In this document: positions 7,719 through 14,614 of the stretch, piece by piece
Layout: each line of letters starts with the position of its first letter
How positions within the stretch are numbered: the stretch's first letter is position 1
DNA from: Streptomyces africanus
GTDB taxonomy: Bacteria; Actinomycetota; Actinomycetes; Streptomycetales; Streptomycetaceae
NCBI RefSeq assembly: GCF_002150735.1
Contig: NZ_MUKA01000219.1
Span: forward strand, 1 to 32,770
Length of the DNA stretch: 32,770 nt
Direction: 5' to 3'
Notes under the pieces: generated by a model
Databases searched by the model: none
Seen by the model: the letters and a program-made list of their open reading frames with translations, nothing else
What the model was told of the DNA's origin: nothing
Made by a program: the position numbers and the translations under genes

Positions 7719-9097
7719 GCGTCTGCCAGATCCTCCGCTCGGACGGCCAGGACGAGCTGAGTGACTGGCGAGAACCCTCCCACTTTGGCCGCGAGCCGGT
7801 ACAGGCCTGGAGCGGGCACGGCGATCTGCGCACTCAGCGTGTTGTCGCGCGGCAGAAGCCGGGGGCGGAGCAGCACTTGAGTTGTCTGCGCGCTGGTCAC
7901 CTGCAGGGATACGGCCGCGGGATCAGTCTGCAGATCGATGGCGACGTCGAAGGGCTTCCCGGCCGCGACCACGTCGGGCGCCTCGAGGGCGATGGCGGCG
8001 GCGCCGAGAGGCGGGCCGAGCCGGCGTTCCGTCAGGATCGCGCGTACATGTGCGAGCGTCTCTGCGGTCCCGGATATCGCGCCGTGAGTCTGCGGGAGGT
8101 GGACCGGCTCCGCGCCGCCGAGCCAGGCCGAGTCCCGGTAGACGGTGCCGTCGCCGCGACGGTCGACACGGTCCAGCGTGCCGTCGTCGCCATCCTCACA
8201 TACGTGGTACTGGCCCTCGGCGATGCCGTCGCGGAAGGTGAGGGATTGCGCCGTGCGCTGCTCGACGCCGACGAGGGGTCTTGTGTACGGGCCGGCCGTC
8301 GCCGCGAGGAGACGTTCGCGCGCGGCGAGGGCCGATATGGCGAGTTCGCCGTCCGCGCCGATACCGACGATGTCGCCCGCGGTCAGCCGTCGCGCGGACG
8401 CGCCCTCGTCCACACAACGGTAGCTGGGCAGCAGGTCGTACAGGCCGGGCAACGTCGTCGCCAGGGCACGCAGCCGTCGGCGCGGCAACGGAAGAGGTGC
8501 TCCGCGCCCGGTGCTGAGGATCTGAACCGCCTTGACCGACCCGTGGTACGGCGTACCGAGCGTGATCACCGTGCGCACCTCCGCTCCCGCGCCGAGCACA
8601 TGCGTGAAGTACCGCGCGACGAGTCCTCCCATGGAGTGCGCGACCAGCACCAGCCGCGCCTGCCGACTTCCGCTGGGATGCGCACGCCAGGCGTTCAGGT
8701 GCTTCTCGGCCGCGACCGCGAGCCGCTTCGCATGGAGTTCGACCGGCAGCCGCCAGTCGTAGGGGAACTCCGCCACGGCATCCGCGTGCGCCATCACCCG
8801 CCGGATCCCAGCGACCAACGGCGTATAGGGCTCGAAGCCACGCAGCACGGGCGCGAAGGCAGGGAATCGCAGGAGGCGTGTCGCCACGATGCGTCCCGTT
8901 CGCCCCTGCCGCTCCTCGTCGGTGACGCGCAGGCCGACCAGCGACGTCCCTGTCGTCCACGCGCGGGCGTACCACCGCGCGTCTCCCAGGCCCCACAACA
9001 CACGGCCCGACTCGGCCTCCACCAACTCGCTGCCCATGATGCCGGGCAGCACCATCACGGCATCCCGGCTGGCTTCGGACGTTCCGGTCAGCCCCAT
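7715..9097 (-). CDS. LCAT-like alpha/beta-hydrolase (lipase/acyltransferase) with C-terminal beta domain
   Basis: 460 aa from the ATG at 9097, behind GGGGGAGGACGC; the longer frame to 9268 is out of register with the ribosome site. LCAT/PDAT hallmarks in order: VLPGIMGSEL (17-26), FPYDWRLPVE (111-120), the nucleophile elbow VAHSMGGL (Ser155), TLGTPYHGS (179-187), GDGTVYRDSAW (316-325) and the catalytic-type His in QTHGAIS (His338). From about 370 a beta-rich domain of about 85 residues (VAAGKPFDVAIDL, SLQVTSAQTTQVLL, VPAPGLYRLAAKVGG) looks Ig-like and is not part of the usual LCAT core. No signal peptide is seen, so the enzyme would act inside the cell, plausibly on phospholipids. It is the first gene of the operon, and its stop overlaps the caspase-NACHT start. 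It may be a membrane-attacking effector or a protease target (inference). Confidence 0.88.
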   Translation of the reverse strand: MGLTGTSEASRDAVMVLPGIMGSELVEAESGRVLWGLGDARWYARAWTTGTSLVGLRVTDEERQGRTGRIVATRLLRFPAFAPVLRGFEPYTPLVAGIRRVMAHADAVAEFPYDWRLPVELHAKRLAVAAEKHLNAWRAHPSGSRQARLVLVAHSMGGLVARYFTHVLGAGAEVRTVITLGTPYHGSVKAVQILSTGRGAPLPLPRRRLRALATTLPGLYDLLPSYRCVDEGASARRLTAGDIVGIGADGELAISALAARERLLAATAGPYTRPLVGVEQRTAQSLTFRDGIAEGQYHVCEDGDDGTLDRVDRRGDGTVYRDSAWLGGAEPVHLPQTHGAISGTAETLAHVRAILTERRLGPPLGAAAIALEAPDVVAAGKPFDVAIDLQTDPAAVSLQVTSAQTTQVLLRPRLLPRDNTLSAQIAVPAPGLYRLAAKVGGFSPVTQLVLAVRAEDLADA

Positions 9098-9129
9098 GCG
9101 TCCTCCCCCGTGGAGTTGGACAACACACG

Positions 9130-9400
9130 TTAGCGAAGGTCCACTTGGAAGTATGCCGATCTGCGGCTGCGGGCGCTTCTGCGCGGAGGGGAAGTCGAAC
9201 CAGCAGGTGGCCGCCGGAACGAGCAGGTGGCCGCCGAACTCGGCATCTGGCCACAGACGGTGGGCCAATGGCGTCGCCGTTTCCTGGAATCCCGTCTGGA
9301 CGGGTGGGTGACGAGCCGCGCCCCCGGCGCGCCCCGGAAGACCTCCGACGAGCAGGTGGAGGCGGTCGCCACGGCATCACCACCCTCCTCGCCGCATATC
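9130..9400 (+). pseudogene. IS630-type transposase N-terminal remnant
   Basis: CAEGKSNQQVAA (frame 1), then VAAELGIWPQTVGQWRRRF and LESRLDGW (frame 2), then APGAPRKTSDEQVEAV are the HTH region of IS630-family transposases. The frame is broken by a tandem 20-bp duplication at 9201-9240 and again near 9303. No DDE domain is present. It lies immediately upstream of the lipase operon on the opposite strand. Confidence 0.7.
9201..9240. repeat. Tandem 20-bp duplication inside the IS630 remnant
   Basis: Two adjacent 20-bp units share the core AGCAGGTGGCCGCCG. A 20-bp insertion is not a multiple of three, so it explains the frame switch between the two halves of the transposase HTH. Confidence 0.7.
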
Positions 9401-9425
9401 TTGATCGAGTTCCCGGCGCGGGACG

Positions 9426-9927
9426 CTAGGCCGTCGGGGTCATGGCGCCGAACGGTTCATAAGCAAGAACGTCCGAGTGAGTCGAGTCGGACCATTCCTT
9501 GATGACGATGACCTCGATCGGATTTCCGTCCTGGTCGCGGCCGATTCCGAGTGTGGCGCGGACCAGACCCGGCGTTTGTTCGCCGCGCAGCCGGGCTGTC
9601 TGCTGTTTCACCAGCGCTTGGACGCCCCCGTCGTCCGTGACGGGGAGCCGCCGTGTTGTCCACTTCTCGGCGACCGTGTCGACGTGCGCAACCACAGCGA
9701 CAATCTCGGTCAGCGACCGGTCCCGCTCCACATCGGGGACCCGGCGGTCGATCGCGGATTAGACCGTCGGACCAGGGCATCACCTCCAGTGCGCCGCGAG
9801 CCGCTTTGTCCGCCTCGGCCGCCGTGGGCAACCGCCACCAGCTGTCAATTCGGGCCTTGGCATCGTCATGGTGAGTGGCAACGTGTGTTGGCCGCATCGC
9901 TCGGGTCTGGGACTGCTGATCGGTCAT
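9426..9927 (-). pseudogene. Hypothetical gene with an apparent frameshift
   Basis: An N-terminal half (MTDQQSQTRAMRPTHV, then DSWWRLPTAAEADKAARGAL and EVMPWSDGLIRD) reads from the ATG at 9927 and loses coding character near 9760. A second frame continues with RRVPDVERDRSLTEIVAVV and runs to a stop at 9426 through VRATLGIGRDQDGNPIEVIV. Joined by a one-base shift they give a plausible protein of about 165 aa. I do not recognise the family. It may be a real pseudogene or a sequencing error. Confidence 0.5.
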
Positions 9928-9959
9928 GCTGCCACTCTGGGTGTTGAACATTTGTTGAA

Positions 9960-10112
9960 GGCAAGGTCTCGCGCTTCTACGAGCGGTATGGCGTGATCGA
10001 GGCGGACCGAACCAGCATGAACCACCGGGTTTTTGATCAGTCGGCGGCGTGTCGGATCAAGGTGGCCAAGTTGGCCCAGGGTGTCGGCTTGACCGTTCGC
10101 GTTATTAGCTAA
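9960..10112 (+). pseudogene. MerR-type HTH fragment
   Basis: The in-frame stretch KVSRFYERYGVIEADRT, NHRVFDQSAACRIKVAK and LAQGVGLTVRVIS before a stop at 10110 follows the MerR N-terminal pattern (FYE-x-GLI, R-Y/F, L-x-F-I, A-x-x-x-G). There is no start codon or ribosome site and the effector part is missing, so it is a decayed fragment. An intact but distinct MerR gene lies 290 bases downstream. Confidence 0.45.
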
Positions 10113-10204
10113 TTTCGGGCGATGAACACTGGGGCCCTTCAGGACTGGAGGTGCCCTAAGGAGCATCGTCGGCCGCAGAGTTACGGTCAGGGCTGCGTGA
10201 CCGT

Positions 10205-10365
10205 GGTCTTCTTCGGCGGCCAGGTACGGCCTTGGTCTTGTCGAGGTGCCGGTACATCGTGGACGGGTACGCCGAACATGGCGGCCACGGTCTCCTGGAC
10301 CTCTTTTCCGGTCGCCTTCTGGATCCGTGCCCAGGCGGCCCAGCGCCGTTCACTTTGGAATGCCC
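10205..10365 (-). pseudogene. Serine recombinase (resolvase) C-terminal HTH remnant
   Basis: The minus strand reads ERRWAAWARIQKATGKEVQE and TVAAMFGVP in one frame, then PSTMYRHLDKTKAVPGRRR one frame away. This matches the HTH that ends Tn3-type resolvases and invertases (an A-x-x-x-GVS-x-x-T-x-YRHL pattern). The catalytic domain is absent and the frame is broken. Confidence 0.5.
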
Positions 10366-10404
10366 GGTTGAGTCTCCCGTCGGGGGAGACACCAAGCTGG
10401 GGGC

Positions 10405-11358
10405 ATGGACAGCGACACGCTCTATTCCATCGGAGAACTATCCCGCCGGACCGGTCTGACGGTAAAGACCATCCGGTACTACTCCGACCAGGGCATCGTC
10501 CCGCCGACCGACCGCAGCCCGGCGGGCTACCGGCTTTACGGCGCCGACGCACTCGCACGCCTGGAGCTGGCCCGCACGCTGCGCGATCTCGGGCTCGACC
10601 TGGCGACCGTGCGCAAGGTGCTGGACCGGGAGGCATCCATACCGGAAGTGGCCGAAGCACACGCCGACGCCCTGGACGTACAGATCCAGACCCTCCGCCT
10701 GCGCCGGGCAGTACTACGAGCAGTTGCCAGACGCGGCCCCACCACCACCATGGAGATGGACCTCATGCATCGACTCGCCACGCTGTCCCAGTCCGAACAA
10801 CGCCGGCTCATAACCGACTTCATGGACGACGCCTTCAGAGGCTTTGACGCCAACCCCGAGTTCGTGACTCTGATGCGGTCCGCACTGCCCGAGCTCCCCG
10901 ACGATCCCACGCCTGAACAGGTCAGGGCCTGGGTGGAACTCGCCGAACTCTGCCAGAACCCAGACTTCCGTACCGCGGTACAGCGCATAGCTGAGGAGCA
11001 GGCGAAAGAGCCTTCCCAGCAAGACGTCAGTGGCCTGCACGACGGTCTCGATCAAGCGATGCGTGAACGCATCGACGAAGCCGTATCCGCCGGCATCCTC
11101 CCCGCCTCCGCCAAAGCCGCACCCCCTGTCGAATCACTGGGCAGTCTCTACGGCCACGCGTTCGACCGCGCCGGCGACGGGGATCTGCGCCGCTGGCTCG
11201 TCGCCCGCCTACAGATGACCGTCGACCCGCACGCCAAGCGCTATTGGCAGCTCCTGGCGACGATCAATGGATGGCCTGCATCACCCACACTCGCTCCCGT
11301 TTACACGTGGTTCACCACCGTTCTTCGCGGTGCTTCCGCCGCGGCAGTGGCATCTTGA
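10405..11358 (+). CDS. MerR-family transcriptional regulator with long effector domain
   Basis: 317 aa from the ATG at 10405, after a G-rich ribosome site (GGGGG). The N-terminus is a textbook MerR winged helix: LYSIGELSRRTGLTVKTIRY, YSDQGIVPPTDRS, GYRLYGADALARLELARTLR. A coiled dimerisation helix (about 75-105) and an alpha-helical C-terminal domain of about 200 residues follow. That large domain is shared by many Streptomyces MerR-like regulators and resembles ligand-binding rather than metal-binding types; no cysteine cluster is seen. A small membrane-protein gene starts 18 bases downstream, so the two probably form an operon. Confidence 0.9.
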   Translation: MDSDTLYSIGELSRRTGLTVKTIRYYSDQGIVPPTDRSPAGYRLYGADALARLELARTLRDLGLDLATVRKVLDREASIPEVAEAHADALDVQIQTLRLRRAVLRAVARRGPTTTMEMDLMHRLATLSQSEQRRLITDFMDDAFRGFDANPEFVTLMRSALPELPDDPTPEQVRAWVELAELCQNPDFRTAVQRIAEEQAKEPSQQDVSGLHDGLDQAMRERIDEAVSAGILPASAKAAPPVESLGSLYGHAFDRAGDGDLRRWLVARLQMTVDPHAKRYWQLLATINGWPASPTLAPVYTWFTTVLRGASAAAVAS

Positions 11359-11375
11359 GCACCGGAGGGCAGCAC

Positions 11376-11597
11376 ATGAAGTACGACGTCTTACAGGTTC
11401 TCGGTGTGGCTCTCCTCGTCCTTGGGGTGCAGGGAGCGATCCGCCAGCTCGTCGACCACAGCAACGCCGGCCTACTCGGCTGGCTGCCAGGCGGATTCGC
11501 GGCCAGCATCACCGCCTACCTCGTCGCCGTCGCCATCGGCGCGGTTGCTGCGGGCTGGGCGCGCGGCCGAGCGAAGGCAGTCGGGCGCAGGAGCTGA
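11376..11597 (+). CDS. Small two-helix membrane protein
   Basis: 73 aa. GGAGGGCAGCAC stands directly before the ATG at 11376, 18 bases after the MerR stop. Two hydrophobic segments (VLQVLGVALLVLGVQGAI and ITAYLVAVAIGAVAAGWA) flank a short loop (HSNAGLLGWLPGG), with a basic C-terminus. No family recognised; it is probably co-expressed with the MerR regulator. Confidence 0.7.
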   Translation: MKYDVLQVLGVALLVLGVQGAIRQLVDHSNAGLLGWLPGGFAASITAYLVAVAIGAVAAGWARGRAKAVGRRS

Positions 11598-11639
11598 CGG
11601 GGCGACGGGAGGGCACGCGCGTTCGCATCAGGGCCGTAG

Positions 11640-11800
11640 GACGAGTCCATCGGCTCCCTGCAGCGGCTGCTGTGGGGTGTGTTGTTGTCAGTTGCCGGTC
11701 CCGGGTGGAGTGGCCGTCTGTCCAGGTGAGGTCGGGGCCGATGATGACGTCGGCGTGGTGGTATTCGAGGCCTTGGACGCTGTAGATGCAGCCGAGACCT
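11640..11800 (-). pseudogene. DUF2075 (helicase-like) fragment
   Basis: The minus strand gives CIYSVQGLEYHHADVIIGPD and LTWTDGHS, which matches the conserved C-terminal motif of DUF2075 NTPases (xx-IQG-x-E-x-x-x-x-GVIIGPDL). Only about 40 codons are recognisable, without start or Walker motifs. It is a decayed scrap abutting the UvrA-like fragment. Confidence 0.55.
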
Positions 11801-11935
11801 CCACATGATCGCCAACGCCGACTTCCTGATCGGCGGCGGTGTGGACGGCGGACGCATCACCGCCACCGGCACTCCCGAGCAGATCGCCGGCAGCCGCGAC
11901 AGCGTCACCGGCCGCTACCTGCGAGAGGCGCTAGA
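11799..11935 (+). pseudogene. UvrA-like ABC ATPase C-terminal fragment
   Basis: HMIANADFLIGGGVDGGRIT, ATGTPEQIAGSRDSVTGRYL is the end of UvrA-type ABC proteins (D-x-V-I-D-LGP-x-GG, G-T-P-x-x-V-A, S-x-TG-x-Y/FL). The rest of the ATPase is missing. The GGGVDGG motif deviates from the usual DLGPDGG, consistent with decay or an uncommon paralogue. Confidence 0.6.
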
Positions 11936-12001
11936 CCCCCCGGTCCGAACGGCCGGCGGAGGAGCTGGACGGGCGCCACCGCGCGGGCCGCCGCGCTCCG
12001 C

Positions 12002-12934
12002 TCAAGGTGTGCTCGTGGTCTCTCCGGCAGCGAACGCGGCTGGAGAGAGACCGGTGTGTCCACGGAAGAAGCGGCTGAAGTTGGCGGGATCGGTGAAACC
12101 GAGATGGGCGGCCACCGCCCGGGCGGTCCACCGGGCACCGCCCAGCAGGCGCCGGGCTTCGAGCAGCCGCCGCTCGTCGATGAGCTCACGCGCTCCCTTG
12201 CCGGTGGCGTCCCTGGCGGCACGGCTGAGGGTGCGGACCGAGCAGCCGAGCAACTCTGCGTAGTCCGCGACCTGGTGGAGCTCGCGGAAGTGCAGCTCCA
12301 GGGCATCCACGAACCGTGCGTATGTGTCGCCACGGCCCGCGCCGGCCGTCGTGCCCGCAGGTGTGATGTCCGGGGAGTTGGCGAGGCGCAGCAGAAGCGA
12401 TTCGAGCAGGCTGCGCCGCAGGGCGTGGTGGACATCGAGTGGGCGGCGACCAAGTGCACGGTGTTCGTCCAAGAGCTGGAGCCCGGTCTGCCGGAGCCAG
12501 GCGCCGTCATCGGGGTCTGGAGTCAGCACAGCGGGGGCCGTGTGCGCCAAGAGCGGGGCCAACAGGCGGGCGATGTCAGGACTCAGCACGTCCGGCTCGA
12601 AGAGGACGAACGCGCCACGTGCGTCGCCGGGCGGATGCCAGCACTGCGTGTGTCCGGGCCGCACCCACAGCCACTGGCCGGGGGAGACGGTCCGCGTGAC
12701 GTGGTCAACGTCGTGCCGCAACTCACCCTCGGTGACGGCGATGAGGTAGTGGAAGCTGGCACGGCCCGGACGAGGTGGATTCCATGGCCAGTCGTCGTGC
12801 TGGGCGAAGAAGTCCTCGACGGTACTCACTTCAAGCCCGAACGGAGTTCCGACCGGGGGCTGAAAACCATAGAGCGGGACTGCGGACGACCCGGACTGCC
12901 CGTCCTGCCTGAGGTGTCGCTTGTCGACCACCAT
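12002..12934 (-). CDS. AraC-family transcriptional regulator with cupin-type sensor
   Basis: 310 aa from the ATG at 12934; the frame is open much further upstream but that part overlaps the divergent gene antisense. The N-terminal AraC-type cupin (about 45-130) includes SFHYLIAVTEGELRHDVDH and PGQWLWVRPGHTQCWHPPGD. The C-terminal double HTH (about 215-300) includes YAELLGCSVRTLSRAARDAT, then AVAAHLGFTDPANFSRFFRG and HTGLSPAAF, the standard second-helix signature. It probably senses a small molecule and controls the divergent MmcQ/YjbR gene, itself, or both. Confidence 0.9.
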   Translation of the reverse strand: MVVDKRHLRQDGQSGSSAVPLYGFQPPVGTPFGLEVSTVEDFFAQHDDWPWNPPRPGRASFHYLIAVTEGELRHDVDHVTRTVSPGQWLWVRPGHTQCWHPPGDARGAFVLFEPDVLSPDIARLLAPLLAHTAPAVLTPDPDDGAWLRQTGLQLLDEHRALGRRPLDVHHALRRSLLESLLLRLANSPDITPAGTTAGAGRGDTYARFVDALELHFRELHQVADYAELLGCSVRTLSRAARDATGKGARELIDERRLLEARRLLGGARWTARAVAAHLGFTDPANFSRFFRGHTGLSPAAFAAGETTSTP

Positions 12935-13052
12935 GTGTCCGCAGCCTACCACCCGTTTTGTCGGCTCTGGGCTGAGGATGGGTCGTGCCGCGCGACCGCG
13001 CGGTGCGTCCTTCGATGCGCAGTCCGTCACCACTTGAGGAAGACAACACGCC

Positions 13053-13445
13053 ATGAATGGACCGACCCTGCACCAGACCGCGGCCGCCTGCGCGCAGGAC
13101 CTTCCCGGAGCCCAGCTGGAGGACCCCTTCGGCCCCGACTGGGAGGTCTTCAAGGTGCGAGGCAAGGTATTCATGCTGATGACCGAGGTTCCGGGGCGTC
13201 CCGTCGTGATCCTCAAGGCAGACCCCAGCGAGGCCCACGCTCTGCAAGAGCAGAACAGCCACATCACCCCCGGCTATCACATGAACAAGAAGCACTGGAT
13301 CACGCTGGAAGGCGGGGAAGGCATCGACAAGACGCTCGTCAGGGAACTCGTCACCGACTCCTACCGGCTCGTCGTCGCCAACCTTCCCAGGGCCGAGCAG
13401 CCCGTCGACCCGCATACCTACGCCGGCAGCAAGGCGGCCCGGTGA
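13053..13445 (+). CDS. MmcQ/YjbR-family protein
   Basis: 130 aa; GAGGAAG precedes the ATG at 13053. The fold is recognisable by LEDPFGPDWEVFKVRGKVFM, VVILKADPSEAHALQEQ, ITPGYHMNKKHWITLEG and VRELVTDSYRLVVANLPR. These small proteins are widespread, with a CyaY-like fold and a suggested DNA-binding role that is poorly tested. It is divergent from the AraC regulator across 118 bases. The 180 bases after it, up to a strong hairpin, hold no gene I can support. Confidence 0.9.
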   Translation: MNGPTLHQTAAACAQDLPGAQLEDPFGPDWEVFKVRGKVFMLMTEVPGRPVVILKADPSEAHALQEQNSHITPGYHMNKKHWITLEGGEGIDKTLVRELVTDSYRLVVANLPRAEQPVDPHTYAGSKAAR

Positions 13446-13626
13446 GCCAGGCCGTCGTCGGTGCTGGAGATCGTCGATGTATTGGCACCTGTCGTCCCAC
13501 CTTGCCCGGGCCGGCAGGGAGGCCCCTTCCCAGACCTGGTCGACAACCTGCGCGAGAGTTGGGCTGCACATCGAGCGGCCGGAACGGATCGTCGACGACG
13601 CGTCGGATCCGGCATCCGGGACGCAC

Positions 13627-13656
13627 TGTGTGCCCCGTCGGAGGGCGGGGCACACA
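13627..13656 (-). terminator. Strong hairpin terminator of the secreted-protein operon
   Basis: Perfect 11-bp arms TGTGTGCCCCG and CGGGGCACACA around an 8-nt loop lie 22 bases beyond the stop of the NlpC/P60-like gene (13678). The hairpin is symmetric, so it could also stop transcripts from the MmcQ side. Confidence 0.7.
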
Positions 13657-13677
13657 TCGATTCGAGGCCGAGGGGTG

Positions 13678-14565
13678 TCAGTTCCCGTACTGCAGCGGGC
13701 GGTAGGCCTTGAACTCGCTGTCCGCCGCCAGCCCGTAGGTCACCGAGCGGTGGCTGGTGCCGTGCACGCCGCGCTGTTCGTATGCTGTGTAGGAGCGGTG
13801 GGCGGCGTCGTTCCACCTCTCGAAGATGACGACGTGCCGGGTGTTGCTGTCGCCGATGGCGTCGATGACGAGGTCACCGGGCTGCAGCTCGTTCATGGCG
13901 ATGGGGCGGGTGTGCCTGCGGTCCGCCAGTCCCTGAGTGTTGGTTCCGGGTGCGGGCAGGCCCAGCGCCATGGAGGCGTAGCCGGAGCAGTCCTGCCGGT
14001 AGCCGTCCCGCCAGTACTTGTCCTGGGCGTAGGGCACCGGGCGTCCGTTGTTCGCCGTGAGCCAGGTTGCGGCGCGCTGTAGGGTCCGCTGCCGCGAGGC
14101 GGGCTGGGGGTCGGGTTGCCCCGCCTGCACGGGGACGCCCGGCAGCCGGTCCTCGGGGATGTCCACCGCGACGACGGTGAGGAACCCGGTGGCGGGCTGG
14201 GTGATGTGGGCCATGAAGGTGGAGCAGGCACTGCCCTCGCAGACCCGGCGACCGGTGTCGACCTGGTAGTCGGCCGTGATCCGGTCCTGACCGGCGGTGG
14301 TCCGGTTGATCATGCCCACGGCGGGTGAGTCGATGTCGGGCGTGGCGTGGACGACCCAGCGTGTCCCCCAGGTGGGGAAGGACGCGGCGGCCTGCATGCC
14401 CGTGGCGCCGATGTGCGTCGGTGCCGCCACCGCGGCGTGGCCGGGCACCGCGACACTGCCCGCGGCGAGGCAGGTCAGGGCGAGCACCGGCAGCAGCCGA
14501 CGCAGGGCGGCGGACCGCACTGCGGAACGCTGGGAGGTGAGGTGGGCGAAGGCGGACATGGACAT
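13678..14565 (-). CDS. Secreted NlpC/P60-like protein
   Basis: 295 aa from the ATG at 14565 (a second ATG at 14559 is possible), with GGAAGGAAAC upstream. The signal peptide has a basic N-region, the core LPVLALTCLAAGSVAVPG and an AHA/AVAA-type cleavage near 45. A beta-rich N-terminal half contains a Cys pair (CEGSAC). The C-terminal half resembles an NlpC/P60 papain-like peptidase: YRQDCSGYASMALGLP gives Cys193, and LQPGDLVIDAIGD followed by TRHVVIFERW gives His244. Such enzymes cut peptidoglycan peptides, though many Streptomyces members are untested. It is the last of three secreted proteins, starting 49 bases after the DUF4185 gene. Confidence 0.85.
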   Translation of the reverse strand: MSMSAFAHLTSQRSAVRSAALRRLLPVLALTCLAAGSVAVPGHAAVAAPTHIGATGMQAAASFPTWGTRWVVHATPDIDSPAVGMINRTTAGQDRITADYQVDTGRRVCEGSACSTFMAHITQPATGFLTVVAVDIPEDRLPGVPVQAGQPDPQPASRQRTLQRAATWLTANNGRPVPYAQDKYWRDGYRQDCSGYASMALGLPAPGTNTQGLADRRHTRPIAMNELQPGDLVIDAIGDSNTRHVVIFERWNDAAHRSYTAYEQRGVHGTSHRSVTYGLAADSEFKAYRPLQYGN

Positions 14566-14614
14566 GATGATTGTTTCCTTCCGTGTGGGTGAGTGTTCCT
14601 GACGGGGCGGCAGA

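Noticed and set aside
13446..13626. Possible small gene between MmcQ/YjbR and the secreted operon
   Set aside because: Short frames on both strands (e.g. LEIVDVLAPVVPPCPG on plus) lack ribosome sites, consistent codon bias and any recognised motif.
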